Part shown: in pieces, positions 52,098-62,000 of the stretch
Numbering within the stretch: position 1 is the first letter of the stretch
How the letters are laid out: each line of letters starts with the position of its first letter
NCBI RefSeq assembly: GCF_011043735.1
Contig: NZ_JAAKGV010000029.1
Location: 1-64,000, forward strand
Source of the DNA: Methylobacterium sp. DB0501
GTDB taxonomy: Bacteria > Pseudomonadota > Alphaproteobacteria > Rhizobiales > Beijerinckiaceae
Direction of reading: 5' to 3'
Length of the DNA stretch: 64,000 nucleotides
Position numbers and translations under genes: made by a program
Notes under the pieces: generated by a model
Told to the model about the DNA's origin: nothing
Seen by the model: the letters and a program-made list of their open reading frames with translations, nothing else
Databases searched by the model: none

Positions 52098-52700
52098 ATG
52101 CTCCCCGATCACTCCCCTCGCAGTGTCAGCGGCCTCCAGCACTACGACCACGTGCTGGACCTCACAGGTCGGCAATACCGCCTTACGGGGGAGGGCGTGA
52201 CTGTCGGCATTGTCCTCGGGATGCTTGATACGCGGACGGGGCATCTTCCAATCGGCCTTGTCGACGGGCGGCGAGGATACTGGGAAGGGACGCTCTACTA
52301 CGATGCGAACAGACGTTGCCTCGACATCGCCGACCCGGACCGCTGGGTTGCATTTGTCGGCACGTACGCTGGCGGCGGCTGGCTGCTCGATCTCGTCGGA
52401 GGACTTGGCAGCCTGGCCTTGACAATAATCGGCGCGGTTGGCTCAACGATTGCCGACATATTCAGCTTTGCCATATTTCCGGCAATGCTGTTTGGATTCG
52501 CTGGATTGCTTGTATACTGTTTGCTTGGCTACGCCGTTTTTGTGACCGTGCTGCAACTTTTGCCGTATCTGATCGGCGGCATCGTGGCCTGGCTCGGTCT
52601 CTGCGGACTGATCGCCATCGAGCGTCGCGCTCGCTGCCGCCGCGCCGGACAGGCCCTTGAAGCCCTGCTCGAGCGACAGCTCATGCCCGTTTTCGGCTAA
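52098..52700 (+). CDS. Membrane protein of unknown function
   Basis: The 200-aa reading from ATG 52098 has an N-terminal soluble part (VLDLTGRQYRLTGEGVTVGI, then DGRRGYWEGTLYYDANRR). Two or three membrane spans follow (LGSLALTIIGAVGSTI, FAIFPAMLFGFAGLLVYCLL, YLIGGIVAWLGLCGLIAIE) and a basic C-terminal tail. The family is unknown. It is the first of a set of rightward envelope-associated genes. Confidence 0.65.
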   Translation: MLPDHSPRSVSGLQHYDHVLDLTGRQYRLTGEGVTVGIVLGMLDTRTGHLPIGLVDGRRGYWEGTLYYDANRRCLDIADPDRWVAFVGTYAGGGWLLDLVGGLGSLALTIIGAVGSTIADIFSFAIFPAMLFGFAGLLVYCLLGYAVFVTVLQLLPYLIGGIVAWLGLCGLIAIERRARCRRAGQALEALLERQLMPVFG

Positions 52701-52727
52701 CGCCGGATCAAGTCCTTCCTGTCAGCG

Positions 52728-53129
52728 ATGGATACGATGATAACGAGACCTCAGCTTACCCTGGGCTTGCTGGCGCTGTGCGCCCTCACAGCCAACGCCT
52801 CCGCGGCTCCAGATCTTCTACCTCTCGAACGAGGAGCTTACGCCTTCGAGACGACAGCCTGTCCTGAGCGCTCCCGCGCTGAGATCATGACGTACTGGGG
52901 TGATCGTCTCAATCAGTCCGGAGCTGATTGTAAGATCAGCGACGTTCGTAGCCAGGGGCAAAGTTACACCTATCGCGCGCAATGCAATATTGATGGAGAG
53001 CGCAAGCCGCGGGTCGAGACGGTCACACTACGGATTGCAAATCCGAAGCACTTCGTCATCACGCAGGTCGTCGACGGAAAACCTTATAGCACGGCGTACA
53101 AGTGGTGTTCCTACCGTGCGTTCGATTGA
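52728..53129 (+). CDS. Small exported protein, unknown
   Basis: A 133-aa product with signal peptide (LTLGLLALCALTANASA) and a mature part of about 105 aa containing four cysteines (TTACPERSRAEIMTYWGD, GADCKISDVRS, AQCNIDGERK, YKWCSYRAF), enough for two disulfides. Probably periplasmic. It precedes the lipoprotein gene by 11 bp. Confidence 0.7.
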   Translation: MDTMITRPQLTLGLLALCALTANASAAPDLLPLERGAYAFETTACPERSRAEIMTYWGDRLNQSGADCKISDVRSQGQSYTYRAQCNIDGERKPRVETVTLRIANPKHFVITQVVDGKPYSTAYKWCSYRAFD

Positions 53130-53140
53130 TGGAGGACGTG

Positions 53141-54262
53141 ATGAGCCTCTCACGAATTGGCGGCGCGACGCTCCTGCTCGCCGCGCTCTCAGGCTGCTAC
53201 CAGGCCCGCGTCCCCGCTATCGAAAGCGGTGATGCTGTACCCTTCGGTGATATCGCGAGCTGCATAGTTCGCGATAAGCATTTGCGGTTCGATCTCACGC
53301 ATCTAGAGCCTACGGCAGGTGGTGGTACGATCTACCGGCTAGGCAATGAGACACTGGCATTCAAGAAACTCAGCGACACGCTGTACCTCGCTCAACTCAA
53401 TTCGTCTGGGCTGTATCGGTACGGCTATGTGATGCGCAACGGCAGCGGTCTCGAAGTTCTCGCACTACGAGACGAGATTGATGCGAATCCGAACGTGCGG
53501 GCGATTGCGCCGAACATCCTTTTCAAACCGGCATTGCACGGCTGGCAGGAGATGGTGGCTACAGGCGGCGATCTCGCAGCTTTCTTGGGTGGGGCAAAGC
53601 TCGGCATGATGCGTAGCGTCGGTGAATGTTCGATCCGCAAGGCGGTTCCGCCGGACACGCCGCTCGCGAAGGGGTTGCGGCTCTCAACGACCCGCGAGGA
53701 GGCTCTCAAGCTACCGGGTGCAGAGGCGTGCGATCTCGGCGATGTGTGTCTTCCGCTCTCACCACAGACGATCGAGCGCGTTCCTGCCGCAGAGCGAGCC
53801 GGCGTACGGATCCAAGTTGCGTTCGAGGTAGATCGTGTGAAGTCTGTGACCCTGACTGCAAAGGGGATCAGCCCAGCCAACTCGGGAATCATTCTCGATG
53901 ATGTGAGTCTGGGTCTATCCAGGTTTGGCCCGTACGATACCCCACTCCTACTGTCATTTAATAATCGCCGTGTAGACATGCTTGCGGTGCGGCAGCTAGC
54001 CGCCTGGAATCCGCAACGAGCTGCTGAGCAAATGCGATCCCTTGATCAATTCAAGGATGTTTCGGCGACCGTGCGCGATCCGGCCTTCCGATCGGCAGAG
54101 ATCCTCATCGTGCCGGCTGAGGCATTCGCGACGATCCAGGGGTTTGCAACTGCTGAAGCGGCTATGGCTGACCTACGGCAGCGTCAGGCTCCCTATCACC
54201 GCATCGTCCTAAAGCAGTCTGGTGCGGGCAAAATTGATGCGACGCTCGAGCTTGTTCCCTGA
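53141..54262 (+). CDS. Lipoprotein of unknown function
   Basis: A 373-aa product beginning MSLSRIGGATLLLAALSGC; the lipobox LSGC predicts lipid attachment at Cys19. Ribosome site GGAGG is about 6 bp upstream. The mature protein is mixed alpha/beta with SYMQ-free sections such as GTIYRLGNETLAFKKLSDTL and a Cys pair region ACDLGDVCLPLSP. No known domain identified. It likely shares a transcript with the preceding small exported protein. Confidence 0.72.
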   Translation: MSLSRIGGATLLLAALSGCYQARVPAIESGDAVPFGDIASCIVRDKHLRFDLTHLEPTAGGGTIYRLGNETLAFKKLSDTLYLAQLNSSGLYRYGYVMRNGSGLEVLALRDEIDANPNVRAIAPNILFKPALHGWQEMVATGGDLAAFLGGAKLGMMRSVGECSIRKAVPPDTPLAKGLRLSTTREEALKLPGAEACDLGDVCLPLSPQTIERVPAAERAGVRIQVAFEVDRVKSVTLTAKGISPANSGIILDDVSLGLSRFGPYDTPLLLSFNNRRVDMLAVRQLAAWNPQRAAEQMRSLDQFKDVSATVRDPAFRSAEILIVPAEAFATIQGFATAEAAMADLRQRQAPYHRIVLKQSGAGKIDATLELVP

Positions 54263-54838
54263 TGCGCCGCCGTAAGCGTGAGGGCGGTCACGATCAACGA
54301 GACGATCAATGCCAGCGTCTTCGACCGCTGGCGAGCCAATGCCGACTACCGGCCGGTGAACCTGGCGGATTGGGCACAGCGCCACGGCATCGAGCCCGGC
54401 TCCATCACGACTCCTGTCCTCGCACACGATCCACGGACCGCAGTTCGCCCATAGCCGGCCAGACATGCGACCGACTGGCCGCCGGAACCGCACGATGGCT
54501 CTGGATTGGTGCAGGCAACAAGTAAGACAGCGCATCATGCCCCAGGGTGCGCTGCACTTCGTATCCAACTCTGAGTATCGCCTAATGGATTTCTAAATCC
54601 GAAATACATATCAGCCAATACAATTCGCCGATGCAATGATAATATGATCTCTATGGATACGAGCTATCCTCCGAAATCATGCCGAGGGGTGTGCTATAAA
54701 TTTACGTTGATGAAATATTTGCTTTAATGTTGCAGACTCGTCAACCGGCGAAATAATGCATTGCGCGCGGCGTTCGATGCCTTGAATAAGAATCGCAAAC
54801 CAGCGACACAGATTGCAACGTTTGCGCAGGGTGTCGCG
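54263..54838. other. Gap with a possible short gene remnant
   Basis: A 58-codon frame from GTG 54278 to 54454 reads NASVFDRWRANADYRPVNLA and ends HDPRTAVRP; it looks protein-like but too short to identify. The rest, 54455-54838, becomes AT-rich near 54590-54740 and probably contains the promoter of the large exported protein. Confidence 0.4.
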
Positions 54839-57800
54839 ATGAGTCGGGGTGGATGGCGCGGTGTTCTGCCGATCGTGGCGGTCGTGGCTTTGATGGGTCC
54901 GGCTGTCGCGCAGGTTACGCCTCTCGACATCTTCGGCGGCCTGCTCGGTGCAGCCCAGATCCAGTCCGCGCGCGAGACCTGGGCCCGGCTCTCGACCCTC
55001 GACCGCTTCTGCATCGATCGCGCGCTCGTACGGCGAAACACCAACATCGAAGGCCTGATCCAAAGCGGCATCGGCCCCGACGACGGACGGCTCGGCAGCA
55101 CCTTCGCCGAGTGCCGGCGCTTCACCGAGCCGAACCTCCGGCGCAATTTCGGCTGCACGACGACGGACGAGCACGGGTGGTCCGTCGCGACCACGTGCAA
55201 CCAATCCTTCGCCACGCGCGACGGCAACAACCAGGCCCGACCCGTCGAACCCCGGGAGGCGATCGAGCTGCATTTCTCGGGCACACGGGTGGTTGTCGCC
55301 GAGGTCGAGACCGGCGAGGCGCGCGAAACGCGGCAGGCCCGGGCGGAAGCGCAAGGGCGGGCCGAGCAACTCCAGGTTCTCAAGACCAACCTCGCGGCGT
55401 ACCAGCGCGACGCGTCCCCGGTCGTCCGTTCCGAAGCCGCGCGGATCCAGGGTCGGATCGAGCAGCAGCTCGCGGCCCGCACCGGGCCCTCCGCGCTCGA
55501 CACCGAGACGATCAACCGCGAGGTCGGCGGGCTCGGCCCGTTGTCACAGGCCGAGGCCGTGCGCCTGTCGGCCCTCGATCGGATGAGCACCCTGCGGGCC
55601 CAGGCCGAGGCGCGCACCCGGAGCGATGCTCCCGAGGGGCTGAAGAAGCGGCTGGCCGATCTGCGCAAGGAGGCGGTCGCCCTGTCCGAGCCGCCGCGCG
55701 CGATCCAGCCGCCGAAGCCGGCCGCGGCAGCCCGCGATCTGGGGCCCTCCTTCGACTGCGAGCGGGCCAATACCCCGCTGCCGACCCTGATCTGCGAGGA
55801 TTCCGGTTTGCGCCGGATCGACCTCGAGATGGCCCGGCCCTTCTACGTGCTGCGCCACCTCAAGCCCGAGGCGGGGGCGGAGCTGAAGGCGGAATCGAAC
55901 GAACTGGTCGAGCGCACGCTCAAGACCTGCCGCATCCCTGAGTCGGGCAAGGTCACGGCGGCCCTGCGCGCCCGTGCCGTCCCGTGCATCGCCGCGACCT
56001 ATCAGCGCCAGAAAGAAGCATGGGCCGCGCGGGTGGGCCGCGACGGATCGCCCGCCGCCCGGCAGGAGATCGGCCGGCCGATCGAGGAGCACGTCCGCCT
56101 CCAGGAGGCCCTTCGCACCGCCGGCCACCTGGCGGCCGACGCGGTCGCCGACGGCGTCTACGGCGGCATCACGCGGCGGGCGATCGTCGCCTATGCGGAG
56201 GCCCAGGGCCTTCCGGGCGACGGCTTCCTCGGTGCGAGCCTCGCCGATCGGCTCGGGCGTGGATCGAGCGCCGGCCCGAGTCTCGTCGTGGTCACGGATC
56301 CGGGCCTGCCCGCGCGCATTGATGCGGTCGCCCGACGCTACGAGACCTATCTCAACGACCTCGGCGTCGAGGAGCAGGACCGGAGCGCACGGCTCCAGGC
56401 CCAGCACCGGCTCGACGAACTGCGCAAGCGCGCCGAGACCGTCCTGACAGGTCCGGTGCCGGACGATCTGCGTCCTGGGCTGACCGAGATCATCCAGCAA
56501 TCCGAGGGGGCCGCCCCGCGCGATCTGCCGCGTCTCGCGGAGACCCTTGGCCGGCGGTTTGCCCAGATCGAGCCGCGGGTGGTCGAGGCCGAGGCAGTGC
56601 AGCGCGCCGTCACCGACAAGAACCGCTTCCTCGTCGAGGGGGATGCCGGCGACCTCGTGCTGCTCTTCAACAGCTCGCCGCGTGCGAACGCGGTCGTGCG
56701 CGGCCTCGACGGCAGCCTCGTCTTCGATCCCGAGCGGACGGTCGCCTGCGCCCTGCCGGATGCTCCGGCCGACCGCATCGTCCTCGAACAGCTCGTCGCC
56801 ACGCTGCGCAGCCTCAAGGCTCCGATCCGCGAGACGCTGGCGCGCTGCACCGGCGCGCAGCAGCTGAGCGCCGACCTCCTCGCCCTCGATCGCGGTGCCT
56901 TGCGGGCGCAATCCGGGCTGTTCGCCACCATCGCCTCGGCGGTCGATACCGGTGTCTATGCGCTCGCCGGGACAGTGCTGAAGAGCGACATCGAGGCGGC
57001 GCGCCAGCAGGAGGGGATCCGCGCGGCGGAGGCCGAGAGCGAGGTGGCCCGCGGAACCTCCGACGGGCTCGCAGTCCTCGCCTTCGGCTCCGGTTCGCGC
57101 ACGGTCTGCCGCGTGGCATCCGGCGACAAGGCGCTGCACGACCGTCTCCTGGAACCCCACGACGCCTTGCTCAAGGCCGAGCTCCGGGGTGCGACGACCG
57201 TCGTGGCGGCGAGCGCCGACGGTGCGTTCCTGTCGATCAAGCGCGGGCAGTGCGGGGCCGTCTACGGCAGCGCGAAGGATTTGGCCGTCCTGATCAAGGG
57301 GCTCACCCGGGACGGCGTCAGCTTCCGCTTCCTGCCGATCTGGATTTCGCCCGACACCGTGTCCAAGGCGCAGGCGGCTTTAGCGGAGCAGGGCGAGACC
57401 CAGCGTCGCGAGCGCGAGGCGGAAGCGGGCCGGCGCGAGAGAGACCAGGTCGAGAGCCGGCGCGCGGCCCTCGTCGAGCGCCTGAAGCGCGACGCGACCG
57501 AGGCGGAGACGACGCTAAAGGGCGGCATCCCGCAGGATCTCCAGACCTTCCTGTCGGGGTTCGTCGCCGACGTGACCGGGATCGTGCCCGAGACCAGCGA
57601 CGAGCGCCTGAAGGAACTCACTGAGGCCTATGCGGGCAAACGGTCCCGGATCGATGCGGCCGCGCGGCTCGCCCGGGCGGTGACGGGGAAGAGCCGGTTC
57701 CTGCTCGAGGGCGGTCGCGGCGACCTGATCATGCTCTACAACGACAGCGGCAAGGCCCCGTCCGTCGTGCGCAACCTGCGCGGCGAACTGGTCTTCGAGG

Positions 57801-59008
57801 ACGGCCGGGCCGCCGCCTGCCTGTACCACGCGCCGCTCTCGGACGTGTTCCTCAACCGGCAGATCCGCGACCGGAGCGCCGGGCTCGGGGCCAAGCTCGA
57901 CCTGCCGCTCCAGGCCTGCGGGCCGAACGACCTCGCGAAGCAGGACCTGATCTTCGCCGAGCGCGAGCGCCTGCTGCGCGAGCCCGTCGACCGGGTGATC
58001 ACCCTGGTCGAGGCCGTCAACGGCAACCTGTTCGCCCGGCTCGCCGTCGTCGATGCGGCGGCGCTCGCCGCCGTGCGGCAGGCGGACGCCGCCAAGGCCA
58101 ACGAGGTCGAAGCGCTGGTGCGCGGTGCTCAGGGTGACGGCTTCGGCGTCGTCGTGGTGCCGAATCCGTCGAGCGTGCTGTGCCGGGTCACGCCCGACAA
58201 GGCTGAGGCACATGCGGCCATCCTTACCCGCCTGTCGGATCGGATCGGCGACGAGCTGCCGGGTCGTCCGGTCGTCGCAGCCACCTCGGCGGACGGAGCC
58301 TTCATCGCGATCAAGCGGGCCGAGTGCGGCGCGGTCTATGCCGGGGCGGCCGATCTCGCCGCGATCACCGAGGCGATGACCCGGGACGGCCTGTCCCACC
58401 GCTTCCTGCCGCTCTGGATTGCGCCCTCCGAGGTCGCCCAGGCGCAGACCGAGATCGACGGGGGTAAGACGCGCAGCGCCGAGGAGCAGGTCAAGCGCCA
58501 GCGCGAGCTCGACGACCGGCGCAGGCTCGACCGCGAGAAGGAGAAGGACGAGAGCGCCCGACGTGAGACCCGGGAGCGGGCCTTGCGTGCCCAGTACGGC
58601 GAGCGGGCGCGGTTCTTCGAGCAGGCTCTCGGCGAGGAGGCGCGCGGCTTCGCGACCGGGACGCAGCCCGACGCCTTCCTCTCACGCTATCCGCGGCTCG
58701 CGCGGCACTATCAGGCCCAGCGCGAGGATCGCTGGGAGTTCATGTCGAGCGAGACGACAGTCCTCGATTACGGCACCGCCCTCTACAAGGATCGCCCCCT
58801 GGAGACCGTGCTGGCGACCACGCGGATCAGGATGCGCAACCGCATCAAGGGCGAGTACCAGGACGTCTGCTACGTCACCGGCTACGTCAACGATGCCGAG
58901 TTTGGCGTCACGCGGGATCCGTTCGGTGAACCCTGCGACGAGGTCGGACCCAAGCTTGCCCGCTACAAGCTCGGCGAGCGCTTCTCCAGCCGGTGGATCG
59001 CGCAGTGA
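54839..59008 (+). CDS. Very large exported protein with LprI-like and PG-binding-type domains
   Basis: A 1,389-aa protein from ATG 54839, with signal peptide (GVLPIVAVVALMGPAVA). Coiled-coil stretches are followed by an LprI-like cysteine module near residues 305-375 (FDCERANTPLPTLICEDSGL, CRIPESGK, VPCIAATYQRQ) and a peptidoglycan-binding-like fold at about 415-470 (LQEALRTAGHLAADAVADGV, YGGITRRAIVAYAEAQGL). Two tandem copies of a roughly 260-residue domain follow (starting AVTDKNRFLVEG and AVTGKSRFLLEG; each ends with GVSFRFLPIWISP or GLSHRFLPLWIAP). It is probably periplasmic. Its stop overlaps the helicase start (GTGA). Confidence 0.82.
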   Translation: MSRGGWRGVLPIVAVVALMGPAVAQVTPLDIFGGLLGAAQIQSARETWARLSTLDRFCIDRALVRRNTNIEGLIQSGIGPDDGRLGSTFAECRRFTEPNLRRNFGCTTTDEHGWSVATTCNQSFATRDGNNQARPVEPREAIELHFSGTRVVVAEVETGEARETRQARAEAQGRAEQLQVLKTNLAAYQRDASPVVRSEAARIQGRIEQQLAARTGPSALDTETINREVGGLGPLSQAEAVRLSALDRMSTLRAQAEARTRSDAPEGLKKRLADLRKEAVALSEPPRAIQPPKPAAAARDLGPSFDCERANTPLPTLICEDSGLRRIDLEMARPFYVLRHLKPEAGAELKAESNELVERTLKTCRIPESGKVTAALRARAVPCIAATYQRQKEAWAARVGRDGSPAARQEIGRPIEEHVRLQEALRTAGHLAADAVADGVYGGITRRAIVAYAEAQGLPGDGFLGASLADRLGRGSSAGPSLVVVTDPGLPARIDAVARRYETYLNDLGVEEQDRSARLQAQHRLDELRKRAETVLTGPVPDDLRPGLTEIIQQSEGAAPRDLPRLAETLGRRFAQIEPRVVEAEAVQRAVTDKNRFLVEGDAGDLVLLFNSSPRANAVVRGLDGSLVFDPERTVACALPDAPADRIVLEQLVATLRSLKAPIRETLARCTGAQQLSADLLALDRGALRAQSGLFATIASAVDTGVYALAGTVLKSDIEAARQQEGIRAAEAESEVARGTSDGLAVLAFGSGSRTVCRVASGDKALHDRLLEPHDALLKAELRGATTVVAASADGAFLSIKRGQCGAVYGSAKDLAVLIKGLTRDGVSFRFLPIWISPDTVSKAQAALAEQGETQRREREAEAGRRERDQVESRRAALVERLKRDATEAETTLKGGIPQDLQTFLSGFVADVTGIVPETSDERLKELTEAYAGKRSRIDAAARLARAVTGKSRFLLEGGRGDLIMLYNDSGKAPSVVRNLRGELVFEDGRAAACLYHAPLSDVFLNRQIRDRSAGLGAKLDLPLQACGPNDLAKQDLIFAERERLLREPVDRVITLVEAVNGNLFARLAVVDAAALAAVRQADAAKANEVEALVRGAQGDGFGVVVVPNPSSVLCRVTPDKAEAHAAILTRLSDRIGDELPGRPVVAATSADGAFIAIKRAECGAVYAGAADLAAITEAMTRDGLSHRFLPLWIAPSEVAQAQTEIDGGKTRSAEEQVKRQRELDDRRRLDREKEKDESARRETRERALRAQYGERARFFEQALGEEARGFATGTQPDAFLSRYPRLARHYQAQREDRWEFMSSETTVLDYGTALYKDRPLETVLATTRIRMRNRIKGEYQDVCYVTGYVNDAEFGVTRDPFGEPCDEVGPKLARYKLGERFSSRWIAQ

Positions 59009-62000
59009 GCCTCGAGACGATCGAACCCGTCGCGGACGTCGAGACCGAGTCCACCGTGCGGGTCGGCTGCACCGCCACCGAGCACGTCAGTCTCGCCTAT
59101 CATGAGAACGCCATCCCGGTGATCCGGGAGATCGTCGTCACCAACCCTTCCGATCGCGACCTCGTCGACCTGCTGATCCGGGTCGAGAGCCGACCGGCCG
59201 TCGTGCAGCCGCTGACCCTGCGCATCGACCGGATCCCGGCCGGCGCGAACCATCACATCGAGGCTCCCGATCTCCGTCTCGATGCTGCTTTGCTCGCCGG
59301 CTTCACCGAGGCGAGCCGCCTGGAACTGGCGACGATCCTGGAAGAGGCGGGGAGCGAGCGCGCACGGGACGTGGCAGAGATCCGCCTCCTGCCGCCGTCG
59401 CATTGGGGTGGGGGCGTCAGCGCGCCGGAGCTGCTCGCCGCCTTCGTGCGGCCCAACGATCCGGCCGTCGACGTGGTCCTGCGTGATGCCGCGACGAAGC
59501 TCGGCGAGGCCGGGCGCGAGACCGGGCTGAACGGTTATACGACGGGCAAGAAGGTCCGCGCCTGGGAGCTCGCCGCGGCGATCTGGGCGGCGCTCGCCGA
59601 CCGGAGCATCGCCTATGTCCTGCCGCCCGCGAGCTTCGAGCGGGCCGGCCAGAAGGTGCGCGGTCCGAGCGAAGTGCTGGAGCGGCGGGTCGGCACCTGC
59701 CTCGACCTCTCGCTCCTCTACGCCGCCTGCCTGGAACAGGCGGGGCTCAACCCGGTCCTGGTGCTGACGGAGGGCCACGCCTTCGTCGGCCTGTGGCTGC
59801 AGGACGAGGATTTCTCCTCAGCCGCCATCGACGACATGCAGCTCCTGCGTAAGCGCCGGGATCTGCAGGATCTGATCCTCGTCGATACGACGTTTCTGAC
59901 CCACAACCCGCCAGCGGGATTTCCGGCGGCGACGGCCCGAGGCAGTGCGCAGGTCGAGGACGATGCTCCCGCCGCGCTCGAGGTCGCGATCGACGTCCGC
60001 CGGTGCCGCCGGCGCGGCATCCGCCCGATGGATCTCGGGGAGAGCAGGCCCGGCATCGCTCCCACACCGACGGCTCCGATTAACCAGCCGATCGCCCCGC
60101 CGCCCTCGCTCGGAGACGACGAGAAGCGACCGCCCGTCGACGAGGCCCCAGAGACCCCGGTCGGTCGCCTGGAGCGCTGGAAGCGCAAGCTCCTCGACCT
60201 CACGCTGCGCAACAAGCTCCTCAACTTCAAGTCGGGGACGGGGTCGGTCGCCCTCGAATGCGTCTCCCCCGGAGCCCTGGAGGACGGGCTGGCGGCGGGG
60301 CACGAGTTCCGGCTCAAGCCCGTCTCCGACGTGCTGGCCGGGTCCGACGAGCGCAGCGCCGATCTGTACGCGAGGCGGCATCAGGACGACGGCCGTCGCA
60401 GCTACCTCGAAGCGGCGCTCGCCCGGCGGGAGATCTACACCACCGCGACGGAAGCCGATCTCGATCGCCGCCTGCTCGATCTCTACCGGCTCGCCCGCAA
60501 CGGCTTCGAGGAGGGCGGGGCCAACATCCTCTACCTGGCGATCGGCTTCCTGTCGTGGACCCGCAAGGAGGGCGAGGCCGCCTATCGCGCGCCCCTGCTG
60601 CTGGTCCCGGTCGCGCTGAAACGCTCCAGCGTGCGCGCGGGCTTCCGCCTGGCGCTGCACGACGACGAGGTGCGGATCAACCCGACCCTGCTCGAGATGC
60701 TGCGCGAGGATTTCCGGTTGCGGATGCCGGAGCTCGAGGGCGAGCTGCCGCGGGATTCCTCCGGCATCGACGTCGACGGCATCATGCGGATCGTGCGCGG
60801 GCATGTGCGTGACCTGCGTGGCTGGGAGGTGGTGCCGGACGTCGTGCTGTCGGCCTTCTCTTTCACCAAGTACCTGATGTGGAAGGACTTGGTCGATCGC
60901 GCCGAGCTTCTGAAGCGCAACCCGGTCGTGCGGCACCTGATCGAGACGCCGAAACACTCCTACGGCGACGGCACGTCCTTTCCCGAGCCGGCCAGCCTCG
61001 ATCGAGACCATCCACCCGAGACCGTGTTCGCGCCGCTCTCGGCCGATTCCTCCCAGCTCTCGGCGGTGCTGGCGGCGGCGCAGGGCAAGGACTTCGTGCT
61101 GTTCGGGCCGCCCGGCACTGGCAAGAGCCAGACGATCGGCAACATGATCGCCCAGTGCCTCGCGCAAGGGCGCACGGTGCTGTTCGTCTCGCAGAAGACG
61201 GCCGCGCTCGAAGTCGTGCAGCGTCGCCTGCAGGAGATCGGACTTGGCGATTACTGCCTGGAGGTGCACTCGACCAAGGCGCAGAAATCGGCGGTGCTCA
61301 ACCAGCTGCGCAAGGCCTGGCACGAGCGGACGACGCCCTCGCAGGGGACCTGGGACGAGGCCACGAGCGAGCTCAGAGCGCTGCGCGAGGAACTCAACGG
61401 CCTCGTGAGCGCGCTGCACCGGCGGCGCGAGAACGGCCTTTCGGCCTACGAGGCCTTCGGGCGCGTGATCGCAGCCGGCGGCAGCGATGTCGGGCTTCGG
61501 CTCACCTGGCCGGACCATCTCGCCCATGACGCGCAGACGCTCGCAACGCTGCGCGCGGGCTGCCGCGAATTGCGTCCGGTCCTCGCCGCGGTGGGATCGC
61601 TCGCCGATCATCCTCTTCAGGGCGTCGAGGCCACGCAATGGTCGCCGGTCTGGCGCGACGACATGAGCGCCGCGATCGAGGCCGTCGAGAGCACGCTCGT
61701 GGCCCTGCGCACCAGCGGACATGCCTTCGCCGGGGCGATCGGCCTGCCGTCCTTGCTCGCGACCTACACCGGCACGCGCGGGCTCGTGGTTCTCGGCAAC
61801 TTCCTAGTCCGGCCCGAAGCGCGATGCGGAGCCGCCTTCCTGGCTGATGGCACGGGCGACCTGCATCGGGCGGTCACCGCACGCGAGCACTTCCAGGGGA
61901 CGCTGGATACGCTGCTCGGCCGCCTGTCCGGCCGGTACCGTCCCGGCATTTTTGATCAGGATCTCGCCAGCCTCCAGGCGGAATGGACGGCCGCGCAAGC

